Shown here: positions 39,086-48,244 of the stretch, in pieces | How positions within the stretch are numbered: position 1 is the first letter of the stretch | Layout: each line of letters opens with the position of its first letter | Assembly (NCBI RefSeq): GCF_018398335.1 | Contig: NZ_JAHBRX010000001.1 | Coordinates: 1,674,001 to 1,738,000 of the forward strand | Source: Chelatococcus sp. HY11 | GTDB lineage: Bacteria > Pseudomonadota > Alphaproteobacteria > Rhizobiales > Beijerinckiaceae | Length of the DNA stretch: 64,000 nt | Reading direction: 5' to 3' | Made by a program: the position numbers and the translations under genes | Notes under the pieces: generated by a model | Database searches by the model: none | What the model was told of the DNA's origin: nothing | What the model saw: only the letters and a program-made list of their open reading frames with translations

Positions 39086-39630
39086 GGCGTGAGTTTCCTG
39101 GCGCAGAACGCGCGCGCCCCCCGGGGCTGCCACCATGGACAGTTAATGCGCGGCAGCGCGATCGGATCCCTGCCGAACAGCAAAAAAAGCAGGGACCAAG
39201 CTTTGCGCGGAGCTGGCCACGGACGGCTTACCCAACCGCAAAACGCTTCAGTTACGCGGTGGCGAACGGCGGTCGAGCCCCTCACGCGCATCTGCCCTCA
39301 AAAGCCCGAGCTGTTCAACCGTCAGCCAAGCCATGACATGCTGGGACTGAACAGCTAGGCGGCCCGGCGGAAGAGCGCGTCAGTCCTGGGCCGTGAAGCG
39401 CACCGACACGCGCCCGCTGGGGAGCAACGGGAGAGCTTCCCAGCGCTTCCAGCGGATAGCCTGACACACATCCGCCCATCAGCGTGACTAGGGGACGCGC
39501 CATCCACAGCGCGTGAGTACGCCACGAGGGTCTTGTGTGAAGATCGCATTCTACCTCTGGACAGCACGAAAGAGCCTCTCTATAAGCCCCACTACGTTCT
39601 GCGTTTCGACCTGCTCGAAACAACAGCAGC
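39086..39630. other. 545-bp region upstream of tRNA-Phe, no gene recognised
   Basis: No supportable coding sequence. Contains an inverted repeat TCCCTGC (39167-39173) / GCAGGGA (39189-39195) with an A-rich loop. The promoters of the glycosyltransferase gene (leftward) and of the tRNA (rightward) must lie here but no convincing boxes were found. Confidence 0.45.
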
Positions 39631-39706
39631 GCCCGGGTAGCTCAGTTGGTAGAGCATGCGACTGAAAATCGCAGTGTCGGTGGTTCGATTCCGCCCCCGG
39701 GCACCA
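39631..39706 (+). tRNA. tRNA-Phe (GAA)
   Basis: 76-nt cloverleaf: acceptor GCCCGGG pairs with CCCGGGC, D-loop AGCTCAGTTGGTAGAGC, anticodon stem-loop with GAA at 39664-39666, T-loop GGTTCGATTCC and an encoded CCA end. Confidence 0.97.
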
Positions 39707-39967
39707 TTTCCCTTATAAATCAATGAGTTGGATGTCTTCTCTCACAGATGGGAAAGAGACGATTTCCCTTTCCCAACTTTTCGGCCGTAAAACTCCCCAT
39801 TCCGTTTAGGACGTCACTTTTCGCGCAGGCCGGATTTGGGAACTCGTGAGAACTCCACCGTGGGCGGGGCATGGTCCAGTTCCAGGCCGAGATGCCGGAG
39901 ATGCGGGTAAGTCCATCGCCCCTTCTTGTTTCTGGAAACAAGACCGCCAGTCTACTATAGTGACGGC

Positions 39968-40531
39968 ATGAGCACGGATAACCTCAACGCGAACCTGGGT
40001 TCCCGGATCAAACTTGAGCGCGAAAGCCGTGGCTGGTCGCTCACGGAGCTAGCTGAGCGCGCCTCTGTTTCCCGTGCCATGATTCATAAGATCGAACGGG
40101 GCGAAAGCAGCCCAACCGCCAATCTTCTCGGAAAGCTCTCGGGGGCTTTTGGGCTCACTATCTCCACTTTGATCGCTCGCGCGGAAACGAACCAGGGCCG
40201 ACTTCTCAGGGCATCTGACCAGCCCGTATGGACCGACCCGGAGACTGGCTACTTGCGGCGTCAGATCTCCCCTCGATCAGATCTTCCTCTCGAGCTGGTG
40301 CATGTGACGCTGCCTCCCGGCAAGGAGGTTCCGATGCCCCGGTCCGCGTTTGCCTTCCTGCGTCAGCTCATTCACGTTCTAACGGGTGAACTGACCTTCG
40401 TGGAAGGGGGCGTCCGCCATCACATGGCCGCTGGAGACTGCCTCGAACTCGGAGCCCCCACGGACTGCGTCTTCGTCAATGAGAGCGCAGAGGACTGCGC
40501 CTATCTGGTGGCCGTACTATCCACTCAATGA
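39968..40531 (+). CDS. XRE family regulator with cupin sensor domain
   Basis: 187 aa. N-terminal HTH_3 domain (about 8-62: LGSRIKLERESRGWSLTELA, SVSRAMIHKIERGESSPT) and a C-terminal cupin_2 (about 105-180: LVHVTLPPGKEVPMP, HVLTGELTFVEGGVRHHM). The start at 39968 gives the normal N-terminus. It precedes an acetyltransferase gene by about 80 bp, a common pair in which the regulator and GNAT are cotranscribed. Confidence 0.88.
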   Translation: MSTDNLNANLGSRIKLERESRGWSLTELAERASVSRAMIHKIERGESSPTANLLGKLSGAFGLTISTLIARAETNQGRLLRASDQPVWTDPETGYLRRQISPRSDLPLELVHVTLPPGKEVPMPRSAFAFLRQLIHVLTGELTFVEGGVRHHMAAGDCLELGAPTDCVFVNESAEDCAYLVAVLSTQ

Positions 40532-40610
40532 GATTTACAACCGGATATTCTTGCGACGATATATCCACTATGATAGACAAAATCGTCACTATAGAGGATG
40601 GAAGCGCAAG

Positions 40611-41126
40611 GTGGACATTCGCGACGCGGGCATCGTCGACATTCCCGGCATCACCCGGATATACAACGACGCCGTTTTGAATACGACGGCGATCTGGAAC
40701 GACGTCGAGGTCGATGAACCCAACAGGACGATGTGGCTCAGTGATCGCAACAAGGCGGGCTACCCTGTGCTCGTCGCGGTCGGCGGCGACGGCGAAGTCG
40801 TCGGCTACGCTTCATTTGGCGATTGGCGAGCCTGGGACGGCTATCGACATACTGTCGAACACTCCATCTATGTTCGCAACGATCAGCGTGGAAAGGGCAT
40901 TGGTGAGGCACTGATGAAAACGCTGATCGCGCGGGCTCGCGATTGCGGAAAGCACGTCATGGTCGCGGGAATTGAGGCTGAAAACGCAGCATCTCTCCGT
41001 CTTCACAAAAAGCTTGGCTTCGAGAAGGTGGGGCATTTGAAAGAGGTCGGCACCAAGTTCGGTCGCTGGCTCGATCTGGCCTTTCTCCAGCTTACCCTCT
41101 CTTCGGAGGCGCCCGAGGCTGAATGA
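40611..41126 (+). CDS. GNAT acetyltransferase, phosphinothricin N-acetyltransferase-like
   Basis: 171 aa. Start is GTG 40611, preceded by GGAAG; it yields the family N-terminus VDIRDAGIVDIPGITRIYND. Acetyl-CoA site DQRGKGIGEALMKTLIARA and the Pat/Bar-like ending LHKKLGFEKVGHLKEVG, FGRWLDLAFLQ are clear. Related enzymes acetylate phosphinothricin, methionine sulfoximine or sulfone; the natural substrate here is uncertain. Confidence 0.87.
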   Translation: MDIRDAGIVDIPGITRIYNDAVLNTTAIWNDVEVDEPNRTMWLSDRNKAGYPVLVAVGGDGEVVGYASFGDWRAWDGYRHTVEHSIYVRNDQRGKGIGEALMKTLIARARDCGKHVMVAGIEAENAASLRLHKKLGFEKVGHLKEVGTKFGRWLDLAFLQLTLSSEAPEAE

Positions 41127-41608
41127 CGTGTGAGATGCAAGCTGGGACCACCGACTCGGGAGCCCCGTTGATCGAGGGATGCTCTTCTTAAATTTGGAGA
41201 ATATATATATTCCACAACGTATTAGTCTCCATAAACTAAATTCATTTAACGATAATATAATTGCCAAAATTGTTTTAAAATTTGTCTTAATCAACAGTTA
41301 ATTGTCTTTTACTCATATTCTTTGCGGTCCACGCAACGCATTTGGAGCGCGGCCCGCGGCGTTGTTGGCCGACTGATCCTTGACCACGGGTGTCGCGGGC
41401 GCCGTGAGGGGTGCCTTCTCTTTTGGGGCGGGCGGCGTCAAGCAAAGGCTCCCTTACGCCGGGCGCAGAGCTCGGCGCTGACTGTGATCTGCTTGGATTG
41501 CGAGCGTGCCGCGGCATGTTTGCTGCGCGCTGACGAGATCCCGCCAGGAGTCTGGCTTCTCTACGAAGTCGGCACGGCGGCCGCTTCATGATCGGGTCGG
41601 ATGGAAAG
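41127..41608. other. Gene-free stretch, AT-rich in its first half
   Basis: 41175-41330 is strongly AT-rich against the GC-rich background, including TATATATATA near 41204. A 90-codon open frame at 41322-41591 has no ribosome site or recognisable domain and I do not call it. This looks like acquired or decaying DNA beside the insertion sequence. Confidence 0.5.
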
Positions 41609-42874
41609 GCAGCTCAATCTTTTTTGCGAACTGATCAGATGAGTGACGTTCAAGGCGCCCACGAGCTTACCTACCCACTCGTCCCTGGACGGGACCTCTC
41701 TCCGCGCGGCGACGCGGAACTCTTCGCCGGGTTCAGGCGGCCTCGGCCTCCCAGCGAAATGGCGTGTTGTCGACCCACATCCGGTGCAGGATGACAGCCA
41801 GGCGCCGGGCGACAGCTATGGTCGCCTTTGCCATGCCGCGCCGGCGGGCGACGGCAAGCCCCCAGGTCTTCAGTGGCGAACTCTTCTTCGAGACCCGCAG
41901 CACGATCCCGGCGGCCTCGACCAGGACCCAGCGGATGCCGGCATCACCACACTTCGAGATGCCGCGATCGCGATCGATCTCTCCCGATTGATAGCGGGAG
42001 GGCGTCAGCCCGAAATGGGCTGGCACGGATCGAGATCGGCCGAAACGGGCCGGTTCGTCGACGCCGGCTCGGAAGCTCAGCGCTACCATCGGCCCGACGC
42101 CGGGCGCCGTCATCAGCAGTTTGCAGGTCTCGTCACTCTCGGCCAAGCGCCCCATCGCCCTGTGCAACTGCTGGAACTGCTCCCGCAGCACCCGTCGCAC
42201 CTCGAGAAGCGGCTCGATGATCAGCCGCAGATGCGGGGACTGTTCGAGCAGCTCGACGATGCGCCGCTCGCACTGCAGACGCGTCACGGCGCCCACCTTG
42301 AGGCCGAAGTTGCGCAGCAGGCCGCGCAAATTGTTCTCGGCGTCGAGGACCTTCGTCTGCACGAACTTGCGCGCCGTCAGGAGCATCCGGATCTCCTGGC
42401 TGCGGACCGTCTTGACGTGCACCGGCTTGTAGAGCCCGACCCGCATCATCTGCGCGATGCCGCGGGCATCGTTGCGATCGGTCTTGTTGATCTGCGCCGA
42501 GAGCGCGGCCTTCATGTGCCGCGTCTCGACGCAGATCACAGGATAACCAGCAGCCGCCAGGCCGCTGTAGAGCCACTGCGACAGCGGCCCGGCCTCGAGG
42601 CCGACGCGCTTGTAGGGACCGCCGATCGCGTCAAGTACCTCGGCAATCGCCTCCGGATCGCTCTCGACCTTGCTCTCCCGGATCAGCTTGCCACCGGCGT
42701 CCATGACGCAGACGCTGGTGGTGCGAACAGACACATCAAGACCGACGAACAGCTCCATGGCAGGTCTCCTGACCGGTTGAACCGATGGAGCCTGCCCAGA
42801 AAACCTCTCTCCCGTCATCTGCCAACTGGGAGCAGGCCGGGGCCCCAACAACCCGATCTTTTTTATTGAGCTGC
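41609..42874 (-). mobile_element. IS110-family insertion sequence, likely IS1111-type
   Basis: One DEDD transposase gene flanked by a 10-bp inverted repeat: GCAGCTCAAT at 41609-41618 (115 bp past the stop) and ATTGAGCTGC at 42865-42874 (107 bp before the start). Sub-terminal inverted repeats of this size are typical of the IS1111 branch of IS110 elements, so the true ends are probably a few bases further out. No target duplication is expected for the family. Boundaries are estimates. Confidence 0.65.
41733..42758 (-). CDS. IS110 family transposase
   Basis: 341 aa. N-terminal DEDD RuvC-like domain (about 1-150) with D in ELFVGLDVSVRTTSV, E in VGLEAGPLSQWL and the acidic pair in INKTDRNDARGIAQMM; C-terminal Transposase_20 domain (about 200-300) with MTAPGVGPMVALSFRAGVD, HFGLTPSRYQSGE and the serine region beyond. 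Start ATG 42758 follows GGAG. The gene looks intact, without frameshift. Confidence 0.93.
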   Translation of the reverse strand: MELFVGLDVSVRTTSVCVMDAGGKLIRESKVESDPEAIAEVLDAIGGPYKRVGLEAGPLSQWLYSGLAAAGYPVICVETRHMKAALSAQINKTDRNDARGIAQMMRVGLYKPVHVKTVRSQEIRMLLTARKFVQTKVLDAENNLRGLLRNFGLKVGAVTRLQCERRIVELLEQSPHLRLIIEPLLEVRRVLREQFQQLHRAMGRLAESDETCKLLMTAPGVGPMVALSFRAGVDEPARFGRSRSVPAHFGLTPSRYQSGEIDRDRGISKCGDAGIRWVLVEAAGIVLRVSKKSSPLKTWGLAVARRRGMAKATIAVARRLAVILHRMWVDNTPFRWEAEAA

Positions 42875-43074
42875 TGGCTGAACGAGGGATCTTCCCCTTG
42901 GGAACAGCAAAGCGATTATCTGCACGTAAGATAGGAAGAGTGGCGTCACTCGATCCACAGCATTTTCCGCTGTGGATCGCTATCAACGCCTGACTGAGGG
43001 CCGATCGGTCTGGGCAATCCAGCGTATTCATTCAGATATAGGCCGAAGTATTGACGTCCGATCGAAAAGAGCTG
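42759..43074. other. Non-coding flank of the IS110 transposase
   Basis: 316 bp between the transposase start and the dipeptidase stop. The part up to about 42880 is inside the element; IS110-family elements encode their bridge/seek RNA in such non-coding ends. Beyond it lies the hairpin at 42951-42979. No protein gene seen. Confidence 0.45.
42951..42979. repeat. 11-bp perfect hairpin next to the insertion sequence
   Basis: CGATCCACAGC (42951-42961) and GCTGTGGATCG (42969-42979) around a 7-nt loop. It lies 77 bp outside the predicted inverted repeat of the IS element. It could be a chromosomal palindrome of the kind IS110 elements target, or a terminator remnant. Confidence 0.5.
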
Positions 43075-44112
43075 CTAGCAGGGCTGCAGAGCCTGCTTCA
43101 GCACGCGCTCAACGTTCCCACCGATAATCTTGACGACATCTTCGTCTGAGAAGCCATGCCGCAAAAGGGCTTCGGTGACATTCGCGAGTTCGCCCGGGTT
43201 CTTGAGACCGGCCGGATGCATGAGCGACGCGTCGAGGCTGTCACCAATGATCGCCACCTCCGGAAAATTCCGATGGAAATCGCTTAGAAATTCCGGCGTA
43301 TAACGCCTGTCATCAGACACGTCGGTGCCGATCGCGACATAATCGGGACCAACAAGATCGCATATATGCTTCATATGCGCGATGTAATCGTCCAGATTTG
43401 ACCCTGCCGACAGGCCATCCGCACGTAGAAAGCCGGACTTCCCAGCGATCCCGATCAGGCCACCGCCCTTGGCGATCGCCTTGATCAGATCGTCGGGCTT
43501 GTTTCGTACCGTATTATTGATCGCACGGACGCCAACGTGCGTCGCCATCACCGGCGCGCGTGACATCTCGACGATTTCCATCGACGTGATGTCGCCGACA
43601 TGGGAAACGTCCAGCGCGACGCCAAGCTTGTTGCAGCGATCGACGAGATTGACACCAAAACGGCTGAGCCCGGACTGGACGCGCTCTCCGCAACCGTCAC
43701 CCGCCAGGTTGCGGTATTGATAGGTGGGCTGCACAACCCGCAGGCCGAGGGCATGAAACGCGTCGAGCAGATCGAGATCGCCCCCCAGCGGGCCTATCCC
43801 CTGCCAATGCATATACATGGCGATCTGCCCGGCGGCCTTCGCCTCGCGGGCGTCCTCAGCGTTCAGCCCGATGCGCAGCGCAGGATGCTCGTCGTAGAAG
43901 CGCCGCCAGATCGCTGCTTCCTTCAGCGCCTGAGCAGGGCTTTCATCGACTGCGACCGTGTGCAGACAGGCGGAGACGCCCGAGCGCTGCAGTTTCCTGA
44001 CCCAGACGTCGTCGCCATAGCGTAGCGATGTGGTGTCGCAGGCATTCCAGACGAGATTGTCGCGGTGGATGGGAAGGTCTGCGGCGGCTGCCACAGTGGC
44101 TTGTTCGATCAT
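43075..44112 (-). CDS. Membrane dipeptidase (peptidase M19) family protein
   Basis: 345 aa, cytosolic (no signal peptide). M19 landmarks: LRVVQPTYQYRNLAGDG, LDVSHVGD (metal histidine), MATHVGVRAINNTVRNKPDD (second histidine) and YVAIGTDVSDDRR. The N-terminal site reads PIHRDNLVWNACD instead of the usual DGHND, and the bridging-glutamate region reads MHWQGIGPLG where E is usual, so the classical two-zinc site may be altered. Last gene of a PotABCD-like operon; probably acts on the imported compound. Confidence 0.85.
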   Translation of the reverse strand: MIEQATVAAAADLPIHRDNLVWNACDTTSLRYGDDVWVRKLQRSGVSACLHTVAVDESPAQALKEAAIWRRFYDEHPALRIGLNAEDAREAKAAGQIAMYMHWQGIGPLGGDLDLLDAFHALGLRVVQPTYQYRNLAGDGCGERVQSGLSRFGVNLVDRCNKLGVALDVSHVGDITSMEIVEMSRAPVMATHVGVRAINNTVRNKPDDLIKAIAKGGGLIGIAGKSGFLRADGLSAGSNLDDYIAHMKHICDLVGPDYVAIGTDVSDDRRYTPEFLSDFHRNFPEVAIIGDSLDASLMHPAGLKNPGELANVTEALLRHGFSDEDVVKIIGGNVERVLKQALQPC

Positions 44113-44272
44113 GGGTATTTCTCCTGCGACACGCGCATAGAGCGGCGAGCTGTGACGGTATCGGAGAGGCCGCTCAATTCCTTCGTTTCAGCACCGGTCT
44201 CCCCCCGAGCCGGAGGCCAGCACAGCAAGAAAGCCCCAGCGCAAGGCCATGGGCAGTTTTTGGTCCGATGCT

Positions 44273-45352
44273 TCAGCGCTTTCTCAGCCGCCAGGCACGC
44301 GCGCCATCGAGGAGCAACGCACAACGCGAACCGAGCGCAACGTCCGTGAGACCAGGCAGGCGATGCTGGAAGGTTCCCAGGCCGCCGTCGAGGGTTACAG
44401 CCAGGCGGACATGGCCATGCTCGACGGCGCTCGCGGCGACAACGCCTCCGAGCCCTGCCCTGCCCTGATCTCCGAGGCGCATCTCAGCCGACCATTGATC
44501 AAAGCCGAGCAGGATATCGTCACCGATCTGCAGATCACGCGCATCCTCGGCGTCCAACCGGGTATCGAGAGCAAGAGACGTGCCGAGCCGAACCTGCCAG
44601 TTTTCCCCCGAGCGGCCGATGACGCGCCCCTCGAGAACATTGTGCAAGCCGAGAAACGAAGCCGCGAAGCTCGTCTTCGGCTTCTCGAAAAGCTGTCTGG
44701 TTGGCCCCTGCTCGACGATGACGCCATCGCGCATCAGTGCGGTGCGGTCAGCAACTGCGAGAGCCTCGCTGTAGTCATGCGTCACGTAGATCGCGGTGAC
44801 GCCGAGATCTCTCTGAAGGCTCCGTAATTCCTGTCGCAACTGCAGGCGCGTATTGAAATCGAGGCTGCTCATGGGCTCATCAAGCAGCAGAACACCGGGA
44901 TTGGTCGCAAGGGCGCGCGCCAGCGCGACGCGCTGCTGCTGGCCGCCGCTGAGTTGCCGCGGCATGCGATCGGCCAGGGTGGGAAGGCCGATGAGGTCAA
45001 GCATGGCGCCGACGCGGCGCTTGCGGCCGGCGGCGTCAACGTGTTGCAGCTTGAGGCCGAACTCGATGTTCTTCCAGACCGTGAGATGGGGAAACAAAGC
45101 CCATGTCTGAAAGACCATGCCGATCCCGCGCCTGCAAGTCGGCAGATCTGTGACATCGCGACCGTCGATGTGGATGCGCCCCTTGTCGGGCAGGAGCAGT
45201 CCAGCGATCAACCGCAGCAAGGTTGTCTTGCCGCAGCCGCTTGCTCCGAGCAGGCAAAGCGCCTCCCCTTTCTCGATGTTCAGATCGATATCCTCAACGC
45301 CGGCGTTGGCGGCGAAGCGCTTCTCGATACCTTGGATGGACACAAACGACAT
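44273..45352 (-). CDS. PotA-like ABC transporter ATP-binding protein
   Basis: 359 aa. Walker A GASGCGKTTLLRLIAGLL near residues 36-53, Q-loop VFQTWALFPHLT, signature [17 protein letters not shown], Walker B LLLDEPMSSLD, and a C-terminal TOBE region after about 250. Resembles spermidine/putrescine and related organic-solute importers. Five bases separate it from the permease gene upstream. Confidence 0.92.
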   Translation of the reverse strand: MSFVSIQGIEKRFAANAGVEDIDLNIEKGEALCLLGASGCGKTTLLRLIAGLLLPDKGRIHIDGRDVTDLPTCRRGIGMVFQTWALFPHLTVWKNIEFGLKLQHVDAAGRKRRVGAMLDLIGLPTLADRMPRQLSGGQQQRVALARALATNPGVLLLDEPMSSLDFNTRLQLRQELRSLQRDLGVTAIYVTHDYSEALAVADRTALMRDGVIVEQGPTRQLFEKPKTSFAASFLGLHNVLEGRVIGRSGENWQVRLGTSLALDTRLDAEDARDLQIGDDILLGFDQWSAEMRLGDQGRAGLGGVVAASAVEHGHVRLAVTLDGGLGTFQHRLPGLTDVALGSRCALLLDGARAWRLRKR

Positions 45353-45357
45353 CGGAA

Positions 45358-46158
45358 CTACCGTGAGGACTGGGCAACGTTGCCGAAACCGCGCAAGCGG
45401 CCGATGAGCAGCATGAAGGCCATGCCGAGAACGATCAGGACGGCCGAGATTGCGGCAAGCAAGGGATCGCTACTGTAAGTTGCATGCTCATACATCCGGA
45501 TCGGCAGTGTCGCGAGCCCGGGTGACGTCAGGAACAGCGATATCGCGACATTGTCGAACGAGAAAATGAAGCTCAGCAGCAAAGCCGAAGCTACGCCGTT
45601 GCGGAGGCTGGGCAAGGTCACGAGCCAGAATGTTTGAAGAGGTGTCGCACCCAGCGTCTGCGCCGCATCCTCGACTTCGAGATTGAGCCCGGTCAGCGCG
45701 TTTGAGATCATCTGCACGCAGAACGGCAGGACGATCAGGCCATGAGCCACAACGAGATACCAGAACTGTGGCGCCTGTCGCAGCACGCTCTCGCTGAACT
45801 GGAGCAGCGCCAGCCCAAGCAGGACTTCGGGTAGAATGAGCGGCCCAAGCGCCAGGGCGCGCAGCGCCATGTCGGCGCGCCAACGATAACGGACGAGAAG
45901 CAGCGCAGTTGGAAGCCCGACCACCAGGCCGATGGCGGCCGCCAGCGCCGCGACCTCGGCGCTGAGCAGGAAGGCGCGGAGCATATCCTCGTTATGGCGG
46001 AGCGCCTCGAACCAGCGCAGCGAAAAGCCAGCCGGTGGAAAGGCGACGAACTCGTCCGCGCTGAAGGAAACAACGATCACGATCAGCAGCGGAGAGAGCA
46101 GGAACGCGATGACAAGGATCGCATAAAGGGGACCGATCCACGGCCTCAGCCTTCTCAT
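45358..46158 (-). CDS. PotC-like ABC transporter permease
   Basis: 266 aa, six predicted helices. The motif EDAAQTLGATPLQTFWLVTL is the EAA loop that docks on the ATPase. SFSADEFVAFPPAGFSLRWF is the usual N-terminal periplasmic segment of PotC/YdcV proteins. It overlaps the preceding permease gene by four bases. Confidence 0.92.
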   Translation of the reverse strand: MRRLRPWIGPLYAILVIAFLLSPLLIVIVVSFSADEFVAFPPAGFSLRWFEALRHNEDMLRAFLLSAEVAALAAAIGLVVGLPTALLLVRYRWRADMALRALALGPLILPEVLLGLALLQFSESVLRQAPQFWYLVVAHGLIVLPFCVQMISNALTGLNLEVEDAAQTLGATPLQTFWLVTLPSLRNGVASALLLSFIFSFDNVAISLFLTSPGLATLPIRMYEHATYSSDPLLAAISAVLIVLGMAFMLLIGRLRGFGNVAQSSR

Positions 46159-46994
46159 GACGTCCTCTGCTTTGTCAGGGATGACAGGCGTCCCAGCGGC
46201 AGAAGGATCACCATGAGGCAGATCGCGATTGCGGCCGCCATTGAGAAATTCAGCGCCATGGCCTCCAGGTAGACAAGGGTTGGAAAGGTGTTCACCTTGC
46301 CACCTCCCATGACCGCCGGCACAACGAAAGAGGACACGGCCAGGGTGAAGACGAGGATCGCCCCTGTTACGAGGCCCGGTACGGCGAGCGGAACGGCCAC
46401 GCGCAGAAAGGTGGCAAGACTGTCAGCACCAAGGGTCGCGGCGGCGTCCCACACAGCCGCCTCAACGCTCTGCATGCTGTTGAAGAGTGCAAAGACCATA
46501 TACGGCAGCATGACGTGGAGCATCACGATGCAGACGCCAAGCATGGAACCGGTGAAGCGGATGGGCTCGGCATTCGGGATGACCAGACCAACAAGCGCGT
46601 TGATCGGTCCACTATCGGCCAACAGCAACTGCCAGCCATAGAGTCTCGCGACGACGTTGACGAACAGCGGCCCCGCGAGCGCCGCGAGCAGCGGTGTCTG
46701 CCATTTCGGATGACGGACCATGAAATAAGCGAGCGGCAGGCCAATGATCGCGCTCAGCGCCATGATCGCCACGCCCAATCCCAAAGTCCTTCCGAATGCG
46801 GCGAGATAGTATCCGCTGCTCAGAATCTCGCGATAATTCGCGAAATTCCATCCACCCTCGGAACTGGCGCCCTGAAGACTGGTCGCGATCAGCAAACCGA
46901 CAGGCGCGGCGAAGAACGGCACGAGCAGGGCAAAGCCCGGCAGTGCGAGCCAGCCCAACCGCCCATCCCTTGTCGCGCTTGCGTGCATTGACAT
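46155..46994 (-). CDS. PotB-like ABC transporter permease
   Basis: 279 aa, six predicted helices. EAAVWDAAATLGADSLATFL is the EAA loop; MVRHPKWQTPLLAALAGPLF and VNVVARLYGWQLLLADSGPI are typical of PotB/YdcU proteins. The ATG at 46994 has GAGCAGG just upstream and lies 17 bp after the binding-protein stop; an in-frame start at 47048 would overlap that gene. Confidence 0.9.
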   Translation of the reverse strand: MSMHASATRDGRLGWLALPGFALLVPFFAAPVGLLIATSLQGASSEGGWNFANYREILSSGYYLAAFGRTLGLGVAIMALSAIIGLPLAYFMVRHPKWQTPLLAALAGPLFVNVVARLYGWQLLLADSGPINALVGLVIPNAEPIRFTGSMLGVCIVMLHVMLPYMVFALFNSMQSVEAAVWDAAATLGADSLATFLRVAVPLAVPGLVTGAILVFTLAVSSFVVPAVMGGGKVNTFPTLVYLEAMALNFSMAAAIAICLMVILLPLGRLSSLTKQRTS

Positions 46995-47011
46995 CACCTG
47001 CTCGCGATCGT

Positions 47012-48055
47012 TCAGCCGACGATCTCTTTCCGCCAACGATCGGCCCACGCCGGCATGCGCTGCCCCATCTCAAGGAAGTTGATGTCGAGCAGACTACCGA
47101 GGATCGCGTCGTTTTCGACGATCTCGCTCTTGAGGGACGCGGGCACCTCCATCGCGATCGAGGGAGCAACCTTCGCGAGGCTGGCCCATTGCGTCTGCTG
47201 CTGTGGCTGGAGCATGAAATCAGCGAAGCCAAAAGCAAGGTCTCCGCTCGGCGGATTCTTGGGGAAGCCAAGGCCTTCCGGAGAATAGGGCGCCCCCTCC
47301 TTCGGCACCGTCGCAACCACGTTGCGGGATGCGAGCGGTATGCCGAGATCCGCGACGTTGACCGTCGCCCAGGTGTCACCGGCGACAAGGGATGTCAGCG
47401 CATTGGATGAAATCGCATAGAAATCGCGAATATTGGGCCGCAAGGCCTGCATGGCCTTCCAGCCGGGCTCAAGGTTACTGGCGCTGCCGCCGTTGATGAT
47501 CGCGGCTGTGATCAGTATTGAAGCTGCGCCAAGCGTCGGCATGTTCTGGACACTGATCCGCCCCTTGAGCTCCGGCCGCCATAGATCATGCCATGACGTG
47601 ATCTCGAAGGGGACGAGGTCCTTGCGCCAGAGGATGCCAAGCGCCTTCCAATGCAACGGCGTCGATGCGTAGCCGTCGGGCACTTCAAACGGCTTCAGGA
47701 GACGAGGCTGGATGCTTGCCACGCCCGGGATCTCCTTCGCCGTCACGGGCCGCAGCAGCCCCTTCTCTGACGCGGTCAGCATCGCTTCCGCAGTCATCAT
47801 GACGGCATCGAAGGGGGAGCGCTCCCGCGCGGCCTGGAGCTTGGTCAGCGTAAGCTGGGACGAGCCGATAGCGAGCTCCAGCTCGTAGCCGGCCTTGGCG
47901 ATATCCGGTCCCATCGTCTTGAGCGCGGTCTCGAAAACACCACCGAATGTACCGAGAACCAGCTTACGGCTTTGGGCAAGCGCCGGCTTCGCGAAAAGGC
48001 CGCAGGCCCCTGCCATGACCGAGGACGCGATCAGCGTGCGACGGCTCAACGTCAT
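47012..48055 (-). CDS. PotD-like extracellular solute-binding protein
   Basis: 347-aa periplasmic receptor. The leader SRRTLIASSVMAGACGLFAK is twin-arginine-like, with cleavage after ALA near residue 27. Mature domain: LVLGTFGGVFETALKTMGPD and the family-1 motif IPLASRNVVATVP. First gene of the minus-strand ABC operon, divergent from a UTRA-domain GntR regulator. The ligand is likely a polyamine, amino-acid-like or opine-type compound; not determinable. Confidence 0.9.
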   Translation of the reverse strand: MTLSRRTLIASSVMAGACGLFAKPALAQSRKLVLGTFGGVFETALKTMGPDIAKAGYELELAIGSSQLTLTKLQAARERSPFDAVMMTAEAMLTASEKGLLRPVTAKEIPGVASIQPRLLKPFEVPDGYASTPLHWKALGILWRKDLVPFEITSWHDLWRPELKGRISVQNMPTLGAASILITAAIINGGSASNLEPGWKAMQALRPNIRDFYAISSNALTSLVAGDTWATVNVADLGIPLASRNVVATVPKEGAPYSPEGLGFPKNPPSGDLAFGFADFMLQPQQQTQWASLAKVAPSIAMEVPASLKSEIVENDAILGSLLDINFLEMGQRMPAWADRWRKEIVG

Positions 48056-48244
48056 CTCAAAACTCCCAACTTCTCATGTTCCCGTGGATTATTGACGGCA
48101 GCCCGAGCGCGCCCGACAAACGGATCGCTCGCTGACCTCTACTCTTATATAACACTATCTGAGTTGAAATTCTGATTGTCAATGACGATGTGGCTGGACG
48201 TGGCGCTTCCGCTTTCCTATGCATGACAGAGGGGAGATCTGCTC

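Noticed and set aside
39167-39195. Hairpin with A-rich loop as terminator
   Set aside because: Stem of seven bases with a 15-nt loop and the A-run inside the loop rather than after the stem; too weak.
41322-41591. 90-codon frame beside the insertion sequence
   Set aside because: No ribosome site, no domain, next to AT-rich decayed DNA; treated as non-coding.
39631-43074. Genomic island with tRNA attachment site
   Set aside because: No integrase gene and no repeat of the tRNA-Phe 3' end was found in the window, so an island with defined ends cannot be supported.
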